From assembly GCA_034521575.1 (NCBI GenBank), contig JAXHMJ010000005.1, positions 2,480,001 to 2,544,000 on the forward strand: a stretch of DNA of 64,000 nt. Direction: 5' to 3'. Positions 1 to 11,000 of this stretch are shown one piece after another. The DNA comes from a candidate division KSB1 bacterium. Its GTDB lineage: Bacteria > Zhuqueibacterota > Zhuqueibacteria > Residuimicrobiales > Krinioviventaceae. Below the pieces are notes generated by a model. It had not been told where the DNA came from and did not search any database. It worked only from the letters and a program-made list of their open reading frames with translations. Each line of letters begins with the position of its first letter. Positions within the stretch are counted from its first letter, which is position 1. Both the position numbers and the translations under genes were made by a program.

Positions 1-2
1 AA

Positions 3-986
3 CGCCGTGAATACTGGTATGAAAATGCCACTCCCAAATTTCAGATCAGTCCGCGGCTGGGAGTTTCATTTCCCATTACCGCACGCGGCGTCATTCATTT
101 TTCCTACGGGCATTTTTTTCAGATTCCGCGGTTTGAGCTGCTGTATCAAAACCCGGATTTTGAGCTGGATTCCGGCACCGGGAATATCGGTCTGATCGGA
201 AATGCCGATCTTGAACCCGAACACACGGTGAGCGGAGAAATCGGCTTGCAGCAGCAGATCACCGACAATATATCACTGGATGTGACCGGATATTTCCGGG
301 ATGTACGAAATCTGGCCGGTACACGCGCAGCGGAGATCGAGATTTACGGCGGTTCCGCCACTTATAGCAAAATCATCAACAGTGATTTTGGATTTGTCAA
401 GGGGCTGATTTTGGCATTAAACAAACGATTTGCCAATCACTTTGGCTTTTCTGTGGATTATACCCTGCAGGTGGCCAAGGGAACCAACTCGAATCCCGAA
501 CAAGCACGAAATGCATTGCTGGGCGGATCTCTTCCTGAAGTGCAGTTGACGCCGCTGGAATGGGATCAGCGCCACACGGTGAACATGTCCGCCACCTATG
601 GGTATGACACCTGGGGTGTGAGTGTCATTGGTCAGCTGGGAAGCGGATTGCCTTATACACCGCGGGCCAGTCAGGATATTACCACATTATTGACCAACAG
701 TCAGAAAAAGCCTATGACCTATAATCTGGATCTGCGGGCGTTTAAAGATTTTTCCGTGGGTCCGGGAAATTTGAATGTATTCTTGCGGATTCTCAACCTA
801 TTGGATGTTATGAATGCTGTCTATGTGTATGATGATACCGGAAAACCCGGATTCACCCGGGACGAGGATATTGCCGCTGCCACCAATCCGCCTGAAACTG
901 TCAATTCACTGGACCGGTGGTTCACCAATTCAACGCATTTTTCAGAGCCTCGTCGTATTGAATTAGGTTTTACTTACAGTTTCTAA
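3..986 (+). CDS. TonB-dependent receptor, C-terminal part (cut by window edge)
   Basis: The reading frame is open from base 3 and has no start here, so the gene begins upstream of the window. The translated part carries the TonB-dependent receptor signature near the barrel end: FSYGHFFQIPRF, then GNADLEPEHT, alternating amphipathic strands, and a final aromatic residue (TYSF), as expected for an outer-membrane beta barrel recognised by BAM. TonB receptors of this kind import large substrates using energy from ExbBD-TonB. The next genes encode surface proteins and an amylase, so an oligosaccharide is the likely substrate (inference). The substrate cannot be read from the sequence, and the N-terminal plug and any carboxypeptidase-like domain lie outside the window. 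Confidence 0.88.
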   Translation, partial: RREYWYENATPKFQISPRLGVSFPITARGVIHFSYGHFFQIPRFELLYQNPDFELDSGTGNIGLIGNADLEPEHTVSGEIGLQQQITDNISLDVTGYFRDVRNLAGTRAAEIEIYGGSATYSKIINSDFGFVKGLILALNKRFANHFGFSVDYTLQVAKGTNSNPEQARNALLGGSLPEVQLTPLEWDQRHTVNMSATYGYDTWGVSVIGQLGSGLPYTPRASQDITTLLTNSQKKPMTYNLDLRAFKDFSVGPGNLNVFLRILNLLDVMNAVYVYDDTGKPGFTRDEDIAAATNPPETVNSLDRWFTNSTHFSEPRRIELGFTYSF

Positions 987-1026
987 TTCTCCTGAAACAG
1001 GAATAGAGAGAAACAGGAGCTTGACA

Positions 1027-4000
1027 ATGAAAAGATCAGTTTTAACATTATTTGTACTTTTATTAACCGTTAATATTGTTCGGGCACAAAGCGGCCAGGA
1101 GTTCAGACGCTCTTCCATTATGCGCGGAAATCTGGTAAAATGCGTGTTTGGAAACTGGGGTGTTCTTGGACAACCGGCGACCAAGGGGGCGCGCGGTGCC
1201 TGGATTTATGAAAATAACGGATACATCGGTGATGTCAGTCCCATGGTGGGCGCTGAAATTACCGTGGACGGTAAAACATTTCATTCCGTTGAAATCTGTC
1301 CGGCCGCCAGGCCTTCCCTGGACGCAGAAGTTTCTCCTTCCAACAAGCCCTGGGGATTTGAACCCAAGGCCGGGTATTTCAATGAATCTCAGCAGGGCGT
1401 TGCGCTTTACAGTGATCCGGCATCCTGGCCAGCGTTCTGGCCGGATAAAATGGATGATCCGGAAGATCCGGGCTGGTCCGGCTCCTGGAATGGATTCGCC
1501 GGCAAGACCACCACGGCATCCGAGGAAACCTATTTTGTGATGGATGACAATAACGACGAAGAATTTAACTTTGCCGATAATAATGTTCATAATGTGGCGT
1601 TCAAACCGGATTCCACCAATCCGAGCCGCAATGGATTGGGACTGGAAGTCCGGGTTCGGGGGATGCAGTGGTCCGATTTTCTGGCCCAGGACTGTATTTT
1701 CTGGCTGTATGAAATCACCAATACCAGTAAAACCGATTACGACAAGGCTGTTTTTGCCATGCTGGTCGGCACCTATGTGGGCGTGACCTCTACTGAAGAT
1801 TTTGGCGAATACAATGATGATTATTCTTTTTTCGATGTGGAGAGGGATTTGACGTATACGGCTGATTTTGATAATAGCGCCAAGCGCAATCCCAATTGGA
1901 CCGGTGATGTGGGTGTGGTCGGTTATGCTTTTCTGGAAAGTCCGGGCAACCCGTATGACGGCATTGATAATGACGGTGATGCGGCCGATAATCCGTTGGT
2001 CCCGGTTACAGCGCCTTTGTTTGGCCCCGAAGATTTTGAACCGAGAGTGATTGAGGCAGGCGACCCTATTGTGCTTATTGATAAAGACTATAACCGCACG
2101 GTCATCACCGTTGGCAGTGAAACACAAACCGTGATGACCCGCGGCGATACCATTGTCATTGAACCCGGGGTCACCGAGCTGGCCGAGGGCAATGAAATCC
2201 TGGTTGACGGGCGAAATGTGATCAATCCGAACGTTTATGACGGTATTGATAATGATCTGGACGGGTTGATCGATGAAAATTATTACCTGCATTATCGACA
2301 AATTCGCAAAGACGGGCAAGGTAATGTTCTTATTGACAAGCTGGCGCCGGTGCACCACGTGGATTATATCAATGGCGTGGGGCTGGACGATCTAATGATT
2401 GATGAACGCCGCGACGATGGCATTGACAATGACGGTGACTGGAATTCAGAGTTTGATGACGTCGGCGCGGACGGTATACCCAATACCGGAGACCGCGGCG
2501 AAGGAGACGGCATTCCGACGTTGGGCGAACCCAATTTCGACAAGACCGATGTTGAGGAATCCGATCAGATCGGATTGACCAGTTTTGAATATTTTACACC
2601 GGCCGGAGATATTAATCTTGCGGATGATGAAAGCCTCTGGGAACGTCTGCGTCCCGGTTATTTTGAGGTGCCTTCCTCAATCGTTAATAACAAACCGGAA
2701 CGCGGTGAGGATGGTGATTTTCTCTACTCGTCCGGCTATTTTCCGCTGCGCGCCGGCGAAACCAAATATTTTTCACTGGCCCTGGTCTACGGCGAGGGCG
2801 GTGGTCCGGAAGTCGATATTGACGATTTATTAAAAAACCGCGAAACCGTGCAGAAAATTTACAACAGCGATTACAATTTCCCGCCGCCGCCGGAAACACC
2901 GACGTTGACCGCGGTTCCGGGTGACGGCAAGGTAACCCTGTACTGGGACCGGATTGCTGAAAAGTCGTTTGACCCGGTGTTAAAGACTTTTGATTTTGAA
3001 GGCTATAAAATCTACAAAGCCACAGATCATAATTTTAATGAAGTTTTCACCATCACGGACATGACCGGTACGCCGTCATTTTACGAGCCTCTGGCGCAGT
3101 TTGATCTCAAAAACGGTATCAAAGGATTTTTTCACCCGAGTTTTGAGTTGCTGCAGAACACCAGCGGGTCGTCCTTTGATCTTGGCAATGATACCGGACT
3201 GCAGCACAGCTATACAGATTACGATGTGGAAAACGGGCAACGGTATTTTTATGCGGTTGTTGCCTATGATCACGGAGACACGGACATTGATATTTTCCCC
3301 AAGGAAAACAGCAAACGGATCGACATTGCGCCCTCGGGCGAGGTTAGAACGTTTCAAAACACCGCAGTGGTGACGCCGAATGCTCAGGCCGCCGGTTATG
3401 AAGCGCCGGATGACAATCAGCTGTTGAGCGCCGAAACCGTGGGTACGGGCAGTGTCTCTTTTGAAGTGGTCGACGATCAGGCGCTAAAAGGTCACACCTA
3501 TGAGGTCAGTTTTCTGGATACCGGAAATGACGGTCTGGACAATGATGGCGACTGGGATGTGCTAAAGCACGATGTGGGCTCTGACGGCGTGGCCGGTACA
3601 GATGACCCGGATGGCACGGAACAAAACGGCTTGCCGGACCCGGGAGAACCCAATGTCGATCAGAATGACCCGGATGAGTATTTTGTTCCCAAGACGCGTT
3701 TTTATCACGTCAAGGATAACAGCGGAGTGGAAACCACATTCCAGGCGCGTGATACGCTGTGGGTATCACTTGCGTATCAGAATATTATTCCGTCGTCCGT
3801 CGTTCTGCGTGATGAGGACGGAAAAGAGGTCTCGAAAGACTTGTGGGAGCTGAACGCAACCAGCGGACGAATCCGGGGTGTGACGTCGGGTGATTTAAAA
3901 TACGGTAAACAATACACGCTGTTTTTTCAGTATTATCCGGTTTACCGCAGTCCTTATATGCAGAACAGTCCCTGGGTGAATGAAACTAAAGATACGGATG

Positions 4001-4854
4001 TCTTTGACGGCGTTCAGTTAGAATTTAACAATCATTGGCAAATTGTACTGGATACCACACGCACCTATTGGACAAACCGGAAAAAGGCCTATAATTTCAG
4101 TATTGAGATTATCAATACGAATATCGGATCAGAACAACTCATCGGTTATCGTCATCCGAGCAATTATCAAATAGAGTTTTATGACTCGATTGTTGATTCC
4201 TCCGCAGATTTGCCCGAGTATTTCGTAACCCCGATTCCGGTCAACTTTCGCATCCGTAACACAACCGACGATCGATATATCGACTTTGTTTTCAACGATA
4301 CGGATCGCAGTGGCGGTCTGTCCCGTTTCGATGAATTGATCTTTTTAGAGGCCGGTCATAATGATTCACTTTTGTTCACCTGGGATATGTATTTCACCAG
4401 TACCAAAGACACGGTCTATACCTATGACAGTTCTGATACTCTTTTTGTCCGGTTTAAGAAACCCTTTCGGGCCTCTGATTCATTTGAATTTACAACCAAA
4501 GAACCGAAAATCGTGCAAAGCGAGGCAAAAACCGAGATGGACAATATCAAGGCTGTGCCCAATCCCTATGTGGTGGCTACCACCCAGGAACCGCCGCTTC
4601 CCCCGGCCATCACCAGCGGCAGAGGCACGCGAAAAATCGATTTTATCCATCTGCCGGTTGATGCTCAGATTCATATCTTTACCAGTCGTGGTGATCATGT
4701 GGTCACGCTGCAGCATGACGGCAGTATCTATTCCGGTACGTTGTCCTGGAATTTAAAGACCAAAGAAAATCTGGATGTGGCGCCCGGTGTGTATTTTTAT
4801 GTCGTGGAATCCAATATAGGCGTCAAACGAGGAAAATTGGCAATCATTAAATAG
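1027..4854 (+). CDS. Large secreted Asp-rich surface protein with FN3-like region and T9SS-type C-terminus
   Basis: The start is the ATG at 1027, after AGGAG; a TTG six bases upstream is in frame but less likely. A signal peptide (MKRSVLTLFVLLLTVNIVRAQ) opens a 1276-residue protein. Four DGxDNDxD-type loops occur near residues 310, 404, 463 and 834; they resemble calcium-binding type-3 thrombospondin or dockerin loops. A fibronectin-III-like segment lies about residues 620-760 (PPPETPTLTAV onward, GYKIYKA). The last 90 residues (VPNPYV to the Lys-rich end) look like a T9SS C-terminal sorting domain. It lies 40 bp after the TonB receptor, where SusD would be in Bacteroidetes, but shows no SusD likeness or lipobox. 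Role as a surface partner of the receptor is inference. Confidence 0.8.
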   Translation: MKRSVLTLFVLLLTVNIVRAQSGQEFRRSSIMRGNLVKCVFGNWGVLGQPATKGARGAWIYENNGYIGDVSPMVGAEITVDGKTFHSVEICPAARPSLDAEVSPSNKPWGFEPKAGYFNESQQGVALYSDPASWPAFWPDKMDDPEDPGWSGSWNGFAGKTTTASEETYFVMDDNNDEEFNFADNNVHNVAFKPDSTNPSRNGLGLEVRVRGMQWSDFLAQDCIFWLYEITNTSKTDYDKAVFAMLVGTYVGVTSTEDFGEYNDDYSFFDVERDLTYTADFDNSAKRNPNWTGDVGVVGYAFLESPGNPYDGIDNDGDAADNPLVPVTAPLFGPEDFEPRVIEAGDPIVLIDKDYNRTVITVGSETQTVMTRGDTIVIEPGVTELAEGNEILVDGRNVINPNVYDGIDNDLDGLIDENYYLHYRQIRKDGQGNVLIDKLAPVHHVDYINGVGLDDLMIDERRDDGIDNDGDWNSEFDDVGADGIPNTGDRGEGDGIPTLGEPNFDKTDVEESDQIGLTSFEYFTPAGDINLADDESLWERLRPGYFEVPSSIVNNKPERGEDGDFLYSSGYFPLRAGETKYFSLALVYGEGGGPEVDIDDLLKNRETVQKIYNSDYNFPPPPETPTLTAVPGDGKVTLYWDRIAEKSFDPVLKTFDFEGYKIYKATDHNFNEVFTITDMTGTPSFYEPLAQFDLKNGIKGFFHPSFELLQNTSGSSFDLGNDTGLQHSYTDYDVENGQRYFYAVVAYDHGDTDIDIFPKENSKRIDIAPSGEVRTFQNTAVVTPNAQAAGYEAPDDNQLLSAETVGTGSVSFEVVDDQALKGHTYEVSFLDTGNDGLDNDGDWDVLKHDVGSDGVAGTDDPDGTEQNGLPDPGEPNVDQNDPDEYFVPKTRFYHVKDNSGVETTFQARDTLWVSLAYQNIIPSSVVLRDEDGKEVSKDLWELNATSGRIRGVTSGDLKYGKQYTLFFQYYPVYRSPYMQNSPWVNETKDTDVFDGVQLEFNNHWQIVLDTTRTYWTNRKKAYNFSIEIINTNIGSEQLIGYRHPSNYQIEFYDSIVDSSADLPEYFVTPIPVNFRIRNTTDDRYIDFVFNDTDRSGGLSRFDELIFLEAGHNDSLLFTWDMYFTSTKDTVYTYDSSDTLFVRFKKPFRASDSFEFTTKEPKIVQSEAKTEMDNIKAVPNPYVVATTQEPPLPPAITSGRGTRKIDFIHLPVDAQIHIFTSRGDHVVTLQHDGSIYSGTLSWNLKTKENLDVAPGVYFYVVESNIGVKRGKLAIIK

Positions 4855-4873
4855 AATGGATCGGAGTATATCT

Positions 4874-5902
4874 ATGAAACGGTCGTCCTTTATAACATTA
4901 TTAGTGATATGGATTTCGACCTTGATTGCAGCCAGTCATGTGCAAGCGCAATCCAAAGTTGGAACCAGCGCTGTTCCGTTTTTGGGAATGAGTGTTTCCG
5001 CCCGGGCTACTGCCATGGGGACAGCGTTTGTGGGTGTTGCTGATGATGCCACCAGCTTGTACTATAATCCCGGCGGAATCGTGAATTCCGGTCCTGTTTC
5101 TCTGGCAGCCAGCTATACGGACTGGATACTGGACACTCAGTTTAACTGGGTCGGTTTTATCTATAATGTAGACGGAAGCAATGCTCTGGGATTGAGTGTG
5201 ACTTATCTGAATTACGGTGAAGAGCCAGTTACGACGGTTACGTCTCCCGAAGGTACAGGAGAAATGTGGAGTGCTGGCGATTTGGCGCTGAGCCTCTCTT
5301 ATGCCCGCACTCTGACTGATAAATTCTCGATTGGAGGCTCTGCAAAGTATATTCAGAGCACCATCTGGAATGAAACAGCCACATCCTTTGCATTTGATGT
5401 GGGACTGCTGTTTACCACACCGTTTGACGGCATGAAACTGGGTATGAGCATTTCCAATTTTGGAACGGAAATGCAATACAGCGGACAGGATTTGATCAAT
5501 CAGATCGATCTGGATCCTGACAAGCTGGGACATAATGAATCCATTGTTGCGAATTTAAAAACACAAACCTGGCCATTGCCTCTGTTTTTCCGGGTTGGTC
5601 TTTCAAAAACTATCTTTGAAACCTCTGAATATTCCTGGCTGCTTGCAATTGATGCCCTGCGTCCGAGTGACAATCAGGAGCAGGTCAATATCGGCAATGA
5701 AATCGGGATTTATGACCGCTTTTTTGTGCGCGCCGGCTATCAATCCCTGTTTGAAAAAGATCGTGAAGAAGGGCTGACCGCCGGTTTTGGTCTTTCCTGG
5801 CCCATGGCCAACGGCATGACCTGGAATCTTGATTATACTTATGCCACGTACGGCATTCTCGAAAAAAATATACACATGTTTGCATTGGGATTTGAACTAT
5901 GA
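4874..5902 (+). CDS. PorV/UPF0164-like outer-membrane protein
   Basis: The ATG at 4874 follows GGAG and starts a clean signal peptide ending in HVQAQ; an in-frame ATG at 4856 lacks a ribosome site. The mature N-terminus (VGTSAVPFLGMSVSARATAMGTAFVGVADD, residues about 30-60) and NPGG motif are characteristic of the PorV/PorQ/UPF0164 family of FadL-like barrels. PorV is the outer-membrane shuttle of T9SS that binds the C-terminal signals of cargo; other members may be locus-specific porins. It lies 19 bp after a protein with a T9SS-like C-terminus and before two more, which supports a cargo-handling or porin role at this locus. Ends in a typical barrel terminus (FALGFEL). Confidence 0.82.
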   Translation: MKRSSFITLLVIWISTLIAASHVQAQSKVGTSAVPFLGMSVSARATAMGTAFVGVADDATSLYYNPGGIVNSGPVSLAASYTDWILDTQFNWVGFIYNVDGSNALGLSVTYLNYGEEPVTTVTSPEGTGEMWSAGDLALSLSYARTLTDKFSIGGSAKYIQSTIWNETATSFAFDVGLLFTTPFDGMKLGMSISNFGTEMQYSGQDLINQIDLDPDKLGHNESIVANLKTQTWPLPLFFRVGLSKTIFETSEYSWLLAIDALRPSDNQEQVNIGNEIGIYDRFFVRAGYQSLFEKDREEGLTAGFGLSWPMANGMTWNLDYTYATYGILEKNIHMFALGFEL

Positions 5903-5951
5903 CGATATATAGATTAAAAATCCATTTTACTAACCAATCAAGGAGGAAAAA

Positions 5952-8033
5952 ATGAGAAACAAGCTAATGTTGACAGTTGTGGTTCTGCTGACAGTGACCG
6001 GACTGGTCGCTGCCCAGGATATGGTCACGGTGACGTTTTACGCCAATACCGCAACTGTCCCGGACACACTCAGATCCAATTCTATCGTTCAGGTTCGCGG
6101 GTCCGTGGCTCCATTAACATGGGGTGGAGACTCGCCTGTTATTCTTGAAAACGTGGAAGGCGATTACTGGATGGGAAGTTTTGAATTTCCCGCAGACACC
6201 ACCGTTAATTTCAAATTCTATACCAACTCGATGCATGATTCCATTTATGCCGGAGCCGGCTGGGAACATGAAGGCTGGGAAGCCAATATCGGCGCCGGAG
6301 ACCGTGTGCTGGAAACATCCGACTCTGATACGACCCTGCCGCTTCAGTTTGTAAACGGCCTGGAAAATGGATTGGATCAGTATTTCCGTCCTTTTGAGAG
6401 CAATGATTCCACGTTTGTGGTTTGGATTCGTGTGAATATGCAGGGATGGGAAGATTTCAATCCGGAGAACCATGTCGTGGGTATCCGCGGTTCCAATAAT
6501 GATGACTGGGGCCAGACCGGAGAACTCGGCTGGGGAACAACCTATCCGCTGGAAGTTGAAGCCAATCATGCCAACGGCGGATCAATTCAGTACAACGGCG
6601 CCAATTTCTACAGCGCCCCGGTTCATGTGCCGAATCAATACGCGGATAATGGCATTGAGTTCAAGGTTGTTGTCCATAATGCGGGAAATCCCCTGGATGA
6701 GGACTGGGGCAACCTGGTTGCTGAAGAAGCAAACAATCGTCCCATTACCTTTACCGGAAGCGGAAATGATACCACAAATCACTGGTTCTGGTTTATGGAT
6801 ATGCAGCCCATTCCCACGGATCATGAGGATCAGGTGATTGTGGAATTCCGTGCGGACATGTCGGAAGCTTTGACGACAAAAGGCTTTTCTTTGGGTGACA
6901 CCCTTGAAGTGAGAGCCGGTTATGCAGGTTCCGCCAATGAGACCGTCACCAAACAGATGCAGCGCCAGGGATTTTCCAATGTCTATGCTGCTGTGGAAAC
7001 GTTGACCACAACAATTGGTAAAGATCTCTACTACCAGTTTTACAAAGTAGAGGATAATACCGATTATCGTGAGATTTTCTATAATTTCTACTATGAAGGA
7101 GATGATGTCAATCTGGCCGAACGCCGTGCCGTAGTGGTATCCGGTGAGGAAATGACCGTTGAAGACATAGAAGAAAGCAATGTCTCAATGCGGCGTATGC
7201 CGGTCTTCCGCAACACAGATGTGCTCGCTCAGGATGTGATGGTGACCTATACCTGTGATCTGCGTCCGGCGTTTTACACCGTTCTTTCCGGCAAGGTGCT
7301 CAATGACATTCAGGGTAATCTTGATATCTCCGATCCCGACAGTGTCATGGCCAAAGGCGTGGCGATGAACGGACCGGCTACCGGCAGCTGGAGCAACGAT
7401 GTGGGCGCCGATTGGGGACCGCACCTGATGACGCTGGACAATAAACGCATGTGGGATGATGGCACACACGGCGATGCAGTGGCCGGTGACAGCATCTATA
7501 CCATTCAATTCCAGTATTTCAAAGACAGCTCCGATGTGGTCGGACAGGAATTCAAATTCGGCGTCGGCGGCGGCGACAATGAAGGCGGCGAAGGCGGCTA
7601 TGGAAACAATCATGTTGAAAACATAGATGATACCCAGTCCGAATTCACGATTGACGCGCAATTCGGCAGTATCAATCCTGCTTTTTATGATGCATGGGAT
7701 TTTGATGCTCGCGAACCGCTGATCTCCGGTGTTGAGGAAAAAGGCCAGACTCCATTGCAGTTTGCCTTGATGAACAATTATCCGAATCCGTTCAATCCGG
7801 TTACAACCATCGAATACAGCCTTTCCAACACAGAAAAGGTTGAATTGAGTGTATACAATGTGATCGGTGAAAAAGTGGCCGAACTGGTTAATCAGGAACA
7901 AAGTGCCGGTGAATATTCCATACAGTGGGATGGTACGGATCAGATGGGCAACAAGGTAAGTACCGGTGTGTATATTTATCAGATCCGCGCCGGAAGCTTT
8001 ACATCAACTCAGAAAATGGTTTTGGTTAAATAA
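5952..8033 (+). CDS. SusE/F-like tandem-domain surface protein with T9SS C-terminal domain
   Basis: The ATG at 5952 follows a strong AAGGAGG site. A signal peptide (ends LVAAQ) precedes four beta-rich units, each opening with a strand of the form VxVxFxAxM: near residues 20 (MVTVTFYAN), 155 (TFVVWIRVNM), 297 (QVIVEFRADM) and 424 (DVMVTYTCDL). This is the layout of tandem starch-binding-like modules. A Gly-rich linker (about residues 535-560) leads into the C-terminal sorting domain that starts with NNYPNPFNPVTTIEY and ends TSTQKMVLVK. It is therefore predicted to be exported and anchored on the surface, where it could bind glucan for the amylase encoded next. Binding activity is inferred from arrangement, not from a recognised carbohydrate-binding family. 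Confidence 0.75.
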   Translation: MRNKLMLTVVVLLTVTGLVAAQDMVTVTFYANTATVPDTLRSNSIVQVRGSVAPLTWGGDSPVILENVEGDYWMGSFEFPADTTVNFKFYTNSMHDSIYAGAGWEHEGWEANIGAGDRVLETSDSDTTLPLQFVNGLENGLDQYFRPFESNDSTFVVWIRVNMQGWEDFNPENHVVGIRGSNNDDWGQTGELGWGTTYPLEVEANHANGGSIQYNGANFYSAPVHVPNQYADNGIEFKVVVHNAGNPLDEDWGNLVAEEANNRPITFTGSGNDTTNHWFWFMDMQPIPTDHEDQVIVEFRADMSEALTTKGFSLGDTLEVRAGYAGSANETVTKQMQRQGFSNVYAAVETLTTTIGKDLYYQFYKVEDNTDYREIFYNFYYEGDDVNLAERRAVVVSGEEMTVEDIEESNVSMRRMPVFRNTDVLAQDVMVTYTCDLRPAFYTVLSGKVLNDIQGNLDISDPDSVMAKGVAMNGPATGSWSNDVGADWGPHLMTLDNKRMWDDGTHGDAVAGDSIYTIQFQYFKDSSDVVGQEFKFGVGGGDNEGGEGGYGNNHVENIDDTQSEFTIDAQFGSINPAFYDAWDFDAREPLISGVEEKGQTPLQFALMNNYPNPFNPVTTIEYSLSNTEKVELSVYNVIGEKVAELVNQEQSAGEYSIQWDGTDQMGNKVSTGVYIYQIRAGSFTSTQKMVLVK

Positions 8034-8053
8034 ACTATTTTCAATCTTGCTTG

Positions 8054-8083
8054 AAAAGGGGAGAGTTTCTCTCCCCTTTTTTT
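8054..8083 (+). terminator. Rho-independent terminator before the amylase gene
   Basis: A perfect 12-bp stem (AAAAGGGGAGAG with its complement) closes a TTT loop and runs into seven Ts. It sits 20 bp after the surface-protein stop and 16 bp before the amylase start, so it would make amylase expression depend on readthrough. Confidence 0.85.
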
Positions 8084-8099
8084 ACAAAAGGGATATGGA

Positions 8100-11000
8100 A
8101 TGAGGTTTTGGATTGTTTTTATAATTTGGGCTGCTGCTTCTCTCGCGTTCTCTCAGGACAGTGTCAATGTTGTCTTTCGCTATTCACCTTCATCTCAGGA
8201 TGTAAAACGGGCGTTTGCGCCGGGAACCTTTAACAACTGGGGCCCGAACAACAATGGAAGGATTCAGCCGGACGCGCCTTCACAAATGACCTTTGTTGAT
8301 TCTCTGAATTTATATATAAAGCCGATTTGGCTGGAAACCGGCGATACTCATAATTACAAATTTCATGAACAGTATGATGCAAGCGGCAGTGACTGGGCCT
8401 GGTTTACAGACCCCCTGAATCCCTTGATCAACACATCCGACAATAATAATAGTATTTTGAAGGTTGAACCGTTGATGGTTTTTCAGGTTGCGCCTCAGCC
8501 CGGAGCCATTATTCCCAAAGGTGAACGTTTTTTATCTGCCGGTATATTTGCTGCAACAGGTGATACGATTTTATTTGATCAGAGCACCGTAACGATCGAT
8601 GATTCTCTGCAATTTCCACTCGCCGATTTTTATCTGCCCGACTATTCAATGCTGCATTTCCCGCTGTCAGACCTTGAAAGCGGCATGCACACCGGGTGCA
8701 TCTCTGTCAAAACGACACAGGGCCGGACGCTGTCTAAAACAACATCTTTTACTCTCACCGGAGGCGAGGTGTTTTTTCAGACGCCGTCCCGCGACAGTGT
8801 GTTTGCCAGTCAAAAAACGGTTCGCTGGCAGGTTAATCAGGAACTGGATGAGCTTGAAAACGTGGTACTGCAAACGGTTGACGGACCGCCCTATGCATTC
8901 TCTCCGCGGGAGAATGGTGCCTATTCCTATACGGTTTCATTGAATCGGGGTATCAATCAATTTTTCATCCGGATTCACAAGCTCTCCGGTGACACGGTTC
9001 TCTCGGATACATTGACTCTTGTTCTTCCGGAAGCGCAGGCTCCGTCCGTCGATATTTCTATATCAGCTGATGAAAATAGAGTGATCCTGACAGGACATGC
9101 GTCTGATGTTCAGGATTCGACTTTGCATTATGCCTGGACTCAGCAGCCGTTGAATGCAGCGGCGCTGCCGGGCATTGACGAATATACAGGCTCTGCTTTG
9201 GAACGGGATATCCCTGAGCAGCCCGGACATTATTCCTTTAAACTGACGGTTACGGATTCTGATCAGAATCAGAACTCTCGGGTGCATTTTTTCACGGTGC
9301 TCCCCGACGGCAGCGTCGAAATTCCCATACATAAAACAGTTCCTTCCTGGGTGCATGACGCTCAGATTTACAGTTTGTTTTTACTCGGCTTTACGCAAGA
9401 GGGATCGCTGCAGGCCGCAATTTCCAGACTACAGCATATTCGGGATCTCGGCTGCACAGTTGTATGGGTTTTACCCGTCATGCAGGTGGAAGGGTCTCTG
9501 GATCAGCGCTATAACATCGGCTATAATATTGTAGATTTTTATTCTATCGATCCGGTGTACGGAAGCTCTAAAGATTTTAAAGATTTTGTCGATGCCGCGC
9601 ATGATCTCGGATTGCGGGTTATTCTGGACGTCACCCCTAATCACAGCAGCCGTTCACATCCGATCGCCCTGGATGTCCGGGAAAAGGGCGTGTACAGCCC
9701 CTATTATGATTTTTATCAGCATGAAATTATTCCGCACAATGACAATGGGCTGGGTCAATCGGTCTCACAGGATGGCATTGTCTATTACAACGGATTTTCG
9801 GATGCGCTTTTAAACTGGAACTGGTCCGATGCGGAAGCCCGCGCTTATATGCTGGAGGTCTACAAACACTGGCTGCGGGAGTATGACATCGATGGTTATC
9901 GACTGGATGTATACTGGGGACCGCACCGTCGTTACGGCCGCAATGATTTTGATATTCCCCTGCGTCAAGCATTGCGTTCCGTGAAAAGTGATATTCTGAT
10001 CCTGGGTGAAACTCACGGCACCGGCCCGGGCTCTGAAATCCAGTATGCGGATTTTCAGGGTGGAATGGATATGGGATATGACTGGTCCCTGAGCGGAAAC
10101 CTTTATAATTACCCTTCTGTTTCCACGCTGCATGCCGCTTTGCGCAACGGCGGATACCGGCCGGGCGAAAGTTCATATTTTATGCGCTTTCTGGAAAATC
10201 ATGATGAACTGCGTGTGGCGCACCGCTATAACAGTCTGGAAAAAACAAAACCGGTTTCATCCACTCTTTCTCTTTCCACCGGCATACCCATGATTTATCA
10301 GGGCCAGGAAGTGGGGATGGGATACAACATGCAGGGCAGCAAAGAATACCTGGCCCGGTCTGATGTTGCCTGGGAGTCCGAAGGCTCTTTTCTGCAGTCA
10401 CATTATCAGTTGTATACCCATGTTCGCGATCAGTTTCCGGCGTTTCAACGTCAATATACCGACACCAACAAGGACGGGGTGATCAATCATTCTGACAAAG
10501 ATGTGCAGCCCCGCCTGGATGCGTCCTCTCCTCATGTATACGCTTTTGCCAGGCCGTTTGAAAACCAAAACGGCCTGGCTTTGGTGAATTTCCGCGGCAA
10601 TCCGGTGTCTGTTGCAACGCCGTTGCAATTATCCTATTGGGCGGAATTTTCCAAGGGGTTTCATCCGGATTCCCTGTATTATTTGAATCGTCTGGATCAA
10701 AACATGTCGCAGCTTTACACTGGAAGCGATCTGGATACGCTAAAAGTCGATTTGGCAGCATACGAGACTGCTGTTTATACAATCAGCAGGCAATCGGACA
10801 GCGTTCGGATTCAAAATCCGATAACCCGGGTGCGGGAGTATGGGAAAAAGCTGCCGACATCTTTTTACTGCACAGCCGGTTATCCGAATCCTTTCAATTC
10901 GTCGGTCCGATTTGAGTATTATTTGCCAATGTCAGGAACAATCGAGATTAATATTTTTAACGTTCTGGGGCAAAAAATCCGATCGCTTTTCAAAGGACAA

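Noticed and set aside
1063-2358. A 431-codon minus-strand frame opposite the giant surface protein gene
   Set aside because: It lacks a recognisable family, has isoleucine/histidine-rich composition typical of antisense of Asp-rich codons, and lies within a gene with signal peptide and sorting domain.
7185-7901. Minus-strand frame opposite the SusE/F-like gene
   Set aside because: Antisense shadow without ribosome site; the plus-strand gene is well supported.
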